Assembly: GCF_900239975.1 (NCBI RefSeq)
Contig: NZ_LS992154.1
Coordinates: 310,001-374,000, forward strand
Reading direction: 5' to 3'
From: Chlamydia poikilotherma
Lineage (GTDB): Bacteria > Chlamydiota > Chlamydiia > Chlamydiales > Chlamydiaceae
Length of the DNA: 64,000 nucleotides
How positions within the stretch are numbered: position 1 is the stretch's first letter; every line of letters starts with the position of its first letter. A model generated the notes under the pieces. The model made no database searches and was not told the DNA's origin. It saw nothing but the letters and a program-made list of their open reading frames with translations. A program made the translations under genes and the position numbers. Below, piece after piece: positions 1-6,994 of this stretch.

Positions 1-1514
1 TTAGCAAGATCTGGATTTTCATAAAATGTAGGATCAGAAACAGCAAGTGTGATAGCTCCTGTAACTTTTACAGTTCCAGTGCTTCTCGTAGTGCTAACTC
101 TTGCAAAATCTGGTGAATTTACATCAGTAACACTCACCCATAAGTTTTTTAATTCTATACTTTCTGAAGCCTGTAGTTGTGTATTTTGTTCTAGTAGTAC
201 TACAGAATTATTATCCGTCTGTGTGAAAGATTTTGCAGAAAATAAAACTCCATCTTCTAAAATAAAAGTCCCGCCAGCTAATTCTACAGGTTGTTTTAAG
301 CTGTTGGCAGTAGTTAATAATTTAGTCTGCGGAGCATTTTGTTGTTTACCCGAGAAGATTATAGTACCTTCATAAAGTCTAGGTGCTGTTGGAAGCACAG
401 TAGCAGATCTAATTGTGATTGGAGCAGAAGATGAGCCCCCAGAAGGTGGTGATAATGGAGCATTGATTGTCAATTTGCTTGTGGAGTCAGCTAAATCATT
501 TGATGTAATTGGGTCGTAGAAAATGATCGATTGGCCTTTTAAAGCACATAAGTGTTCGATCTTAGCTTTGGCTCCAATATCTATAGCATTTGGGGTTCCC
601 TTTGCTATATTGCCTTCAAAGATAATATCTCCCAATTCGGCTATTAAAGAGATACTGCCATCTTCAGAAATGGCAATGGCTCCACCGTTCTCTTTGGCTG
701 TGTTATTAGTAAATAAAGTCCGGCCCTTGGAAGTAATAACCAGGCTTTGTGCGTAAATTGCCCCTCCATTTTTTTCTGACGAGTTACCTAAAAATGTTAG
801 ACTATCGTTACCACCGAAGGTGAATGTGTTTTGAGCTTTAGGTAGCCCACCAGTACCAGGAGGTGGTGTAGGTGGTGGACTAGGAGGTGGGGGCGGTGGA
901 GGAACAGGTGCTACTTTATAACAAACTGCTCCACCATTTTCTATGGAATGGTTGTTTGAAAATATAACGTGTCCATTATTAATTATCTGTAGATCAGAAC
1001 CTTCACAATAAATTGCCCCCTTACCATCCGTCACAGTAGATCCTGGAGAATTTGAGAAAGTAAGATTAGTGAGATTGGTTAACTGTAATATTTTACCAGC
1101 TGCGGTGTTGCTAATGGCAGCACCCTGTGCAGTGAGGGAGATATTTTCAAATGTAAGTGAGCCGTTATCTCCTGAGAAATTTAGGTCCCCAGCAGTATTT
1201 TTAAAGCAATTTCCATCAGCGCTTGATGAACTAGAAGAACTTGCTGTGGTGACTAAAGTAATATTCTTAAAAGATACATCGGCATTTACACTGTAAGTTG
1301 TTCCCGCAGCATTACTCGATGACTTAGTGGTAAATGGTTGAGTATCTTTGTCCCCATCAAAACTTTGATTTAGCTCAGTATTTGTCTTCAATGCTGGGGT
1401 GGAAGTGTTTGTCGGTTTTCCTGGTGAAGGAGACGTTGAGGCGTTTTCAGCAAATGCTATGTGGGTGGATAGCAAGGACGACGAGAGTAAAAACCCATAA
1501 ACAGAGAGTTTCAT
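1..1514 (-). CDS. Polymorphic outer membrane protein (Pmp), partial, C-terminus beyond left edge
   Basis: The reading frame starts at an ATG on the minus strand (MKLSVYGFLLSSSLLS, a signal peptide ending near FA|EN) and stays open for about 504 codons to the window edge, so only the passenger part is present. Pmp hallmarks are visible: GGAIYAQS, GGAIAISEDG, FSNN, FTNN and the FYDPI motif that precedes the Pmp middle domain. Proteins of this family are chlamydial autotransporters exposed on the outer membrane and involved in adhesion. The middle domain and beta-barrel must lie to the left. An unusual polyproline insert (V-P7-S-P3-T-P3-G) sits at about residues 203-219, between two repeat blocks. 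This gene is the next in line downstream of the 1647-4178 pmp on the same strand. The subfamily cannot be fixed from the passenger alone, but the motifs fit the G-type. Confidence 0.9.
   Translation of the reverse strand, partial: MKLSVYGFLLSSSLLSTHIAFAENASTSPSPGKPTNTSTPALKTNTELNQSFDGDKDTQPFTTKSSSNAAGTTYSVNADVSFKNITLVTTASSSSSSSADGNCFKNTAGDLNFSGDNGSLTFENISLTAQGAAISNTAAGKILQLTNLTNLTFSNSPGSTVTDGKGAIYCEGSDLQIINNGHVIFSNNHSIENGGAVCYKVAPVPPPPPPPSPPPTPPPGTGGLPKAQNTFTFGGNDSLTFLGNSSEKNGGAIYAQSLVITSKGRTLFTNNTAKENGGAIAISEDGSISLIAELGDIIFEGNIAKGTPNAIDIGAKAKIEHLCALKGQSIIFYDPITSNDLADSTSKLTINAPLSPPSGGSSSAPITIRSATVLPTAPRLYEGTIIFSGKQQNAPQTKLLTTANSLKQPVELAGGTFILEDGVLFSAKSFTQTDNNSVVLLEQNTQLQASESIELKNLWVSVTDVNSPDFARVSTTRSTGTVKVTGAITLAVSDPTFYENPDLA
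858..909. repeat. GGW-triplet tract encoding polyproline
   Basis: The plus strand has a run of AGG/TGG/GGG triplets broken by single non-G triplets; read on the minus strand it gives 13 prolines in 15 codons (P7-S-P3-T-P3). The 3-nt repeat could gain or lose units without breaking the frame. The G-rich strand has many closely spaced GG and GGG runs that could form a two-layer G-quadruplex. Whether length varies between strains is inference. Confidence 0.7.
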
Positions 1515-1610
1515 GAAGGTATCTTGGGTTATGAGGGACTGTCTCGCGAAATAGATAAAAAAATAAAAAAATTCAAGCTTATCAGAGAGAGTTTGCTGGG
1601 AGAGTGGGAA

Positions 1611-1637
1611 ACTTCCTGCTCTTAAAGAGCAGGAAGT
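1611..1637 (-). terminator. Perfect 12-bp hairpin after a pmp gene
   Basis: Arms 1611-1622 and 1626-1637 are perfect inverted repeats around a 3-nt loop, starting 10 nt beyond the stop codon of the pmp at 1647. No clear U tract follows on the minus strand, so termination may be weak or the hairpin may act in RNA stability. Confidence 0.55.
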
Positions 1638-1646
1638 AAGGGAGAT

Positions 1647-4178
1647 CTAGAAATGTATTTTAGCACCAAAATCATAGTTATAACTATGAGATGAGGAGCG
1701 TAGTTCACAGTTGCCTTCTGCGAAAATTTCGATGTTTGGTCTAACAGCAAATCTTCCAGAACCTTGAATAACCACAGCTTTGGTATCTAAGTTGGTAGCT
1801 TGTGTAGCCCAAGGAGCTAAGCCTCCAATTAGAAATAGTGTCATACTTTCAGGATCGATGCGAAATACATCATGAACATACATAGCGGATAGATCATAGG
1901 CAAGTAGTTCTCTAGGACATACTCCATGGATCTTAATCCCTAGGGGAAGAGCTAGATTAGCTAGATATGTACTCGAGAATAAGCAGCGACGTAGCCCTTC
2001 TTCTGTAAATTTTCTTTGTTCAGAATATACGCCTTGGAGTTTGACAAATGGAGATATGTTCTTAAGTATGGAGGGACATTTGCTCAAAGTATAGACAAAT
2101 GTTGATCCTAGTTCTGCAGCTAAGGAATAGTTAGACCACATTCCTGTTGTTGTTGTTGTGTCTGCGTGATTTATTTTAAGGTGATTGTTGCTATGGCTAT
2201 AACTTAGCTGAGCATTCACAATAACAGGGATAGACGGAGATGCTTGAAGTTCAGGAGGGCAATCTGTAGATCCCCCACAAAGGAAGCGCAGCATAGGTAG
2301 CGAGCCTATATGATGTGCATAAAAAGATCCTGAAAGTGTTTGATGATCTACTTGACCATTAGCGTCGTCTCTATCTTTGCCAAATAGCTGGGAAAATGCT
2401 GCTGAAAATACATTATCTGATAACGTATGTTTATTCATACCAATGACATAGCCGGTATTGTTATGTTGGAAGACATAATTTTTTTCAGAGCTATTAGAAT
2501 GTAGGAAGTTTTTAATTCCAGCGGCCCAGAATCCTTCAGAGCATAGAGAATTTGTAGCTAAAGATTCTACAGTTCTCTCTAAATTGCGGATATCTGAGAA
2601 ATTTCCCCATAGAGTGTTCACCACTAAAGGAGTGGTGATTTCTTGAGCTCCTCCAAAAGGAATGTAGCCTGTAGGTCTCCAATGTACGGTTGCTGTTTTT
2701 GTCCCTAAAGTTGTAACGCCTGCATTTGTAGAACCTGGAACCGTTTTCCAATCTATAGTCCAATCACCTTGATATCCACGATGGGAAGCGATATTTTTCC
2801 TAACAGCTTGGGGGATATCTACTAAGGTAATCTTTGTTATATCTTTATCAGCAAGTACTAGGAGTTCTTGATCTACATTATGAGCAAGAGATTGATTATC
2901 ATAGAAGGTTTCCTGATCTGAGAAGATCCCTAAAGGGCCTTTGACCGTGACGGTATGAGCATTCCCTGATGTAGAGATATTTGCTGCTGTAGGATTTTTG
3001 AAATCATCAAGACGTAACCAAAGTTCTTTAATATCTAGATTTTCTTTTGTTTCTATACTGGATGTTTGGTCTAGGATAACTTTAGATCCTGCAGTTTGTG
3101 TTAGAGATTTAGCTTCTAGGTGTGCGCCTTTTTCTAAAACCAAAGATCCTGAGGATAGCGTTAACGGCTGTGTGAATTTAGAAATGTGCTTCATTTTTTT
3201 GTGAGGACTTTTTATATATCTTCCTGAAAAGATAATAGATCCTGTGTAGGTTGTTCCGCCGTCAGCTTTATTAATTTCTAAATTATCAGCGGCGGTTCCT
3301 TCAACAACCACAGGATCATAGAATAGAATAGACTGAGATTCTTTAGCTTCTAGCTTTAAAAATTTCCCGTTAGCTCCTACGTGAATAGCATTATTTACCT
3401 TATTCCCTGCGTCAGTAATGGTATTTCCTTTAAAGATAATACTTCCATCATCTGCAGATAGGCTAATCTCTCCAGCTCCCACAATGGAAATCGCCCCGCC
3501 TTTTTGCGTGGCATGATTATTTTCGAATAGGGTAGCTCCGCCAGCTTTAAGGACAAGTTTCTCAGCGTAAATAGCACCTCCTGTGGTTGCTGAGGAGTTA
3601 TTTCTAAATATCATAGATTCATTTTTTTCAAGAGTTAGCGTTGCTGCTGTTGCTCCTGTTTTTGCACAATGGATAGCTCCGCCTGCTGCTGTAGAGTGGT
3701 TTGTATCAAAAGTTAACTTCTTATTTTCTTTGATAGTTGTTGCTGCCACACTATAAATAGCCGCATTTCCTGTGGTTGCTTTTGGGGCAGCAATAAAGGA
3801 TAAGATGTTAAATCCTGACATTGTAAGTGTTTTCGCATCAGTATTGTTACTGATAGCAGCTCCTTGAGCTGTGGAAATGATATCTTCGAATATTAAGGAG
3901 TGGTTAGCTCCTGTGAAGGTGATATCCCCCGTAGAATTTTTAAAGCAACTTGTATTTGCTGGTGTTGTTGATTTAACATGTTGGATAATTATATCACCAG
4001 TGAGTGTATAGTTAGTTCCTCCAGCGGCTGTTGTTTGTTTGGGAGTAAGTTGCCCAGTTCCTGTAGAACCATCGAAACTCGTCGAAGATGGTAAATTGTC
4101 AGCATTTGCATGATTATGAAATGCTATAGATGCGGTAAAAGATGAAAAGATTAAAAACCCGTAGAGAGAGTTTTTCAT
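1647..4178 (-). CDS. Polymorphic outer membrane protein, G-type (843 aa)
   Basis: Complete Pmp autotransporter. It starts MKNSLYGFLIFSSFTASIAF with a signal peptide cleaved about at NANA|DN. The passenger carries the family repeats GGAIHC, GGAIYAEK, GGAISIV and FENN/FRNN, then FYDPVVVEG and the HRGYQGDWTIDW middle-domain motif. The autotransporter barrel begins after LVVNTLWG near residue 515 and ends ...YNYDFGAKIHF with the terminal Phe expected of outer-membrane barrels. Such proteins are secreted through the Sec system and then present the passenger on the cell surface. The leader CAGGGAATGT just upstream matches the one before the 4329-6860 gene, which supports the chosen start. It has no homopolymeric tract, so it is not predicted to be phase variable. 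Confidence 0.93.
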   Translation of the reverse strand: MKNSLYGFLIFSSFTASIAFHNHANADNLPSSTSFDGSTGTGQLTPKQTTAAGGTNYTLTGDIIIQHVKSTTPANTSCFKNSTGDITFTGANHSLIFEDIISTAQGAAISNNTDAKTLTMSGFNILSFIAAPKATTGNAAIYSVAATTIKENKKLTFDTNHSTAAGGAIHCAKTGATAATLTLEKNESMIFRNNSSATTGGAIYAEKLVLKAGGATLFENNHATQKGGAISIVGAGEISLSADDGSIIFKGNTITDAGNKVNNAIHVGANGKFLKLEAKESQSILFYDPVVVEGTAADNLEINKADGGTTYTGSIIFSGRYIKSPHKKMKHISKFTQPLTLSSGSLVLEKGAHLEAKSLTQTAGSKVILDQTSSIETKENLDIKELWLRLDDFKNPTAANISTSGNAHTVTVKGPLGIFSDQETFYDNQSLAHNVDQELLVLADKDITKITLVDIPQAVRKNIASHRGYQGDWTIDWKTVPGSTNAGVTTLGTKTATVHWRPTGYIPFGGAQEITTPLVVNTLWGNFSDIRNLERTVESLATNSLCSEGFWAAGIKNFLHSNSSEKNYVFQHNNTGYVIGMNKHTLSDNVFSAAFSQLFGKDRDDANGQVDHQTLSGSFYAHHIGSLPMLRFLCGGSTDCPPELQASPSIPVIVNAQLSYSHSNNHLKINHADTTTTTGMWSNYSLAAELGSTFVYTLSKCPSILKNISPFVKLQGVYSEQRKFTEEGLRRCLFSSTYLANLALPLGIKIHGVCPRELLAYDLSAMYVHDVFRIDPESMTLFLIGGLAPWATQATNLDTKAVVIQGSGRFAVRPNIEIFAEGNCELRSSSHSYNYDFGAKIHF

Positions 4179-4225
4179 AGTACATTCCCTGTTGTTTTAT
4201 AGGAAAAAATGTTTTCTGCTTTTAA

Positions 4226-4258
4226 GAGTAGGCATAACCGTAGCAGTTATGCCTACTC
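4226..4258. repeat. 13-bp perfect inverted repeat between two pmp genes
   Basis: Arms 4226-4238 (GAGTAGGCATAAC) and 4246-4258 pair perfectly with a 7-nt loop. It lies between the stop-proximal hairpin of the upstream gene and the start of the pmp at 4178, so it could be a second terminator or a structure or operator in the 5' region of the next gene. Confidence 0.5.
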
Positions 4259-4300
4259 GAAAAATCAGATGAGTTCAGTATCAATGGGTGTTACAAGTAA

Positions 4301-4320
4301 AATCCCTGATAGCAGGGATT
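4301..4320 (-). terminator. Short hairpin after pmp stop
   Basis: Arms AATCCCTG (4301-4308) and CAGGGATT (4313-4320) flank a 4-nt loop 8 nt beyond the stop of the 4329-6860 pmp. The U tract is weak. Confidence 0.45.
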
Positions 4321-4328
4321 TATACTGT

Positions 4329-6860
4329 TTAAAAGTGCACCCTGCTGCCAAAATCCATAGTGTAGCTATAGGAGGAACGTCGAAATTCTACGGTTCCTTG
4401 AGCAAAGATATTGATGTGTGATGTAAGGGAGAGGTTCCCCGATCCTTGCAACAGAGCAGCTTGTTTACCAAGATTTGTCGCTGTTGTTGTCCAGGGGAGT
4501 AGGCCTCCGGAGATTAATGAAGTCACACTCTCAGGATTGCAACGATATAGATCAGCAATATACATCCCAGTGAGTTCATAAGAGAGACGATGTAGTGATT
4601 GTCCTTGGATTTTTAGACCAATTGGCAATGAGAGATTTTTTAAATTACTATTACTAAAAGAGCGTCGTTTTATTCCTTGTTCTTGAAATTGCACTTGATG
4701 TGCATAAATCCAATGCAATTTAATAAATGGAGAGACGTATTGGAAAAATGTATGGGAGACATCCAAAGCAAACGGTAAAGAGCTTCCAATCTGGGCAGAA
4801 TACCCATAGGTATTCCATGAACTTGTTGTTTGTGTGCGATCAGAGTATTTTACTGTCATATGATTTCTACCATAGCTATAGCTTATGAGAGCATCAAAGT
4901 TGATGGGAAAATCTTTGGAGATTTTCAGTAAGAATCTCGGTTTATATGTTGATGTTCCTGAAAGGAATCGCATAATGGGGAGTAAGTATCTAGAATGCTG
5001 AGCATAAAAAGACCCTGAAAAGAATTTATCTTTAGATCTTGAAGATCCAAAGTCTTTAGATCTTCCAAATAGCTGACAGATTCCTATGCTAAATATATCA
5101 TTTTGAGGAGTATGTATTTTTCCTCCTGCAATGTATCCCGAACTCTTATGACGAAATCCATGGTTATTATCAGTGGAGCCTTTGCGGACAGAATTAGTAA
5201 GTGATGAAATCCAAAGGTTATTGCCTGATGATTGAGCGTTGGTTTCTATAGCTTGTTGAGCAAAGCGTGTATCTAAGAAGAGATTCCATAAGCTATTAGG
5301 AACTAAGGAGGAGGTAAACTCTCCGGTTCCCCCTACAAAAGGAATATATCCAGAGGGTTTCCAAACTAAGGACATCTTTTTATTAGGTTGTAATGCAACG
5401 TTACCAATGACAATTTCGGGTTGTTCTTCCCAAGAAATCGTCCATTTCCCTTGGTATCCACGATGAGTTTTCATTGTGATCATAGGAGTTTCAGGAATGT
5501 CATCAATAATGATATTGTCTAAACGTTGTGCGCCAACATTTAAACATTCGAAAGATAACGTGTTGGCCAAAGCTTCCTGATTGTAAAAGATCTCATCATC
5601 GATATGCATGACTAAGGGACCACGGATATCAATAGCAGCAGCATCCGCAGTTGCAGTTAGTATTGCAGGAGCCTTTACTATATCTGTAAGATCTAAATGA
5701 AGATTTTTTATCGAGATATTATTGGTGGTTTGTAACTTAGTTCCTGGGAACATCAAGAGTAGGGAATTTGGATTTTGCTCGAAAGATTTAGCTTTTACAT
5801 ATACTTCTTCTTTTAAGATTAGAGATCCTGCTGCCAAAGTGAGATCTTGAGAGAATGATGTGAGTTTAGAAATGGGTGAATCTATATAAGATTCTCCTAA
5901 GGCAAATACAATTGTCCCTTCATAAGGAGTAGCGCCATTTGGGGCATTGATAATTAAGCGATCAGCTATATCTCCTGTAGTGGTAATCGGGTCATAGAAA
6001 TATATAGACTTATTCTTAGCGGCACGTAGCTGAAGAAACTTTGCTCCATCTTCTAGATGAATAGCGTTACGAATGATTTGATTGTTTTTTAATGCAATAT
6101 TTCTTTCAAAAGTCAGATCTCCCTTATCTGCAGATAGGCTAATTTCTCCATTTGCGGCAATGTTAATAGCTCCGCCATTATCTCTAGTAACATTAGCTTG
6201 AAATAAGGTGTTTCCTCCAGTAGATAGGAGCATTTTTTCTGCATAAATTGCTCCTCCAGAAGCTGAGGATAAATTACCTAAAAAGATAAGCTCGCCATTA
6301 TTTTGTATTGTTAGTGTAGGTGATGTTGCACCTGCAGAGGTGCTTTTTTCGCAACAAATAACACTCCCGTTCCCTGAAGATTTATTATATCCAAAGCTGC
6401 CTTCAAGATTGTTCTCCATTAACATGGAGCTATTTGAATAAATCGCCCCGTTCCCTGTTTCTTCTCTAGGGCACATATGGAAAATTAATCTCAAACATCC
6501 CGATATGGTGAGAGTCTTAGCATCTGCAGTAGTGCTAATGGCAGCACCTTTTGCTGTTGATACGATATTATTGAAATAGAAAAGTCGACGGTTCCCCGTA
6601 AAGGTAAGGTCTCCATCAGAATTAGCAAAGCAGCTTGTGTTTGCTGGATTTAAATTGCTTACATTTAAAAAGGAAATCGGGTTAGTTAGACTGTATGTAG
6701 TTCCGTCAGCATTATCTGTTTGTTTAATATTGAAAGTTTCACTAGAGGAGCCGTTGAATCCAGATGCAATGTTGACAGTATCGGCGTCTGCAAGAAGTTC
6801 GGTAGCAATGGATAAGGCAAAAGAGGAAAACAGTAAAACCCCATAAATAGAGTTTTTCAT
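4329..6860 (-). CDS. Polymorphic outer membrane protein, G-type (843 aa)
   Basis: Complete Pmp. An in-frame ATG lies five codons upstream (6875), but the codons between (CAG GGA ATA CTA) form a ribosome-binding-site-like leader that is repeated, with an equivalent start, before the neighbouring pmp at 4178. The start at 6860 (MKNSIYGVLLFSSFALS) is therefore preferred. It carries a signal peptide, passenger repeats GGAIYAEK, GGAINIA, FQAN and FYDPITTTG, the HRGYQGKWTISW middle-domain motif, and a barrel after LVPNSLWN (about residue 520) ending SYTMDFGSRVHF. It is closely related to the 1647-4178 gene by N-terminus and layout, suggesting a tandem duplication. No slippage tract is present. Confidence 0.93.
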   Translation of the reverse strand: MKNSIYGVLLFSSFALSIATELLADADTVNIASGFNGSSSETFNIKQTDNADGTTYSLTNPISFLNVSNLNPANTSCFANSDGDLTFTGNRRLFYFNNIVSTAKGAAISTTADAKTLTISGCLRLIFHMCPREETGNGAIYSNSSMLMENNLEGSFGYNKSSGNGSVICCEKSTSAGATSPTLTIQNNGELIFLGNLSSASGGAIYAEKMLLSTGGNTLFQANVTRDNGGAINIAANGEISLSADKGDLTFERNIALKNNQIIRNAIHLEDGAKFLQLRAAKNKSIYFYDPITTTGDIADRLIINAPNGATPYEGTIVFALGESYIDSPISKLTSFSQDLTLAAGSLILKEEVYVKAKSFEQNPNSLLLMFPGTKLQTTNNISIKNLHLDLTDIVKAPAILTATADAAAIDIRGPLVMHIDDEIFYNQEALANTLSFECLNVGAQRLDNIIIDDIPETPMITMKTHRGYQGKWTISWEEQPEIVIGNVALQPNKKMSLVWKPSGYIPFVGGTGEFTSSLVPNSLWNLFLDTRFAQQAIETNAQSSGNNLWISSLTNSVRKGSTDNNHGFRHKSSGYIAGGKIHTPQNDIFSIGICQLFGRSKDFGSSRSKDKFFSGSFYAQHSRYLLPIMRFLSGTSTYKPRFLLKISKDFPINFDALISYSYGRNHMTVKYSDRTQTTSSWNTYGYSAQIGSSLPFALDVSHTFFQYVSPFIKLHWIYAHQVQFQEQGIKRRSFSNSNLKNLSLPIGLKIQGQSLHRLSYELTGMYIADLYRCNPESVTSLISGGLLPWTTTATNLGKQAALLQGSGNLSLTSHINIFAQGTVEFRRSSYSYTMDFGSRVHF

Positions 6861-6955
6861 TAGTATTCCCTGCATATTTTGCGGCTCTATATGACATAGG
6901 TGAAAGCCGAAAATAAAGCAAGAGTTGCTACATATTGATGTGGAAAATACGGGGA

Positions 6956-6986
6956 ATATTCCCTGCTTAATCTAAGCAGGGAATAT
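6956..6986 (-). terminator. Perfect 14-bp hairpin after phase-variable pmp
   Basis: Arms 6956-6969 (ATATTCCCTGCTTA) and 6973-6986 are perfect, with a 3-nt loop, immediately beyond the stop at 6995. It is the strongest stem in the cluster. Confidence 0.6.
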
Positions 6987-6994
6987 AAAAAATC

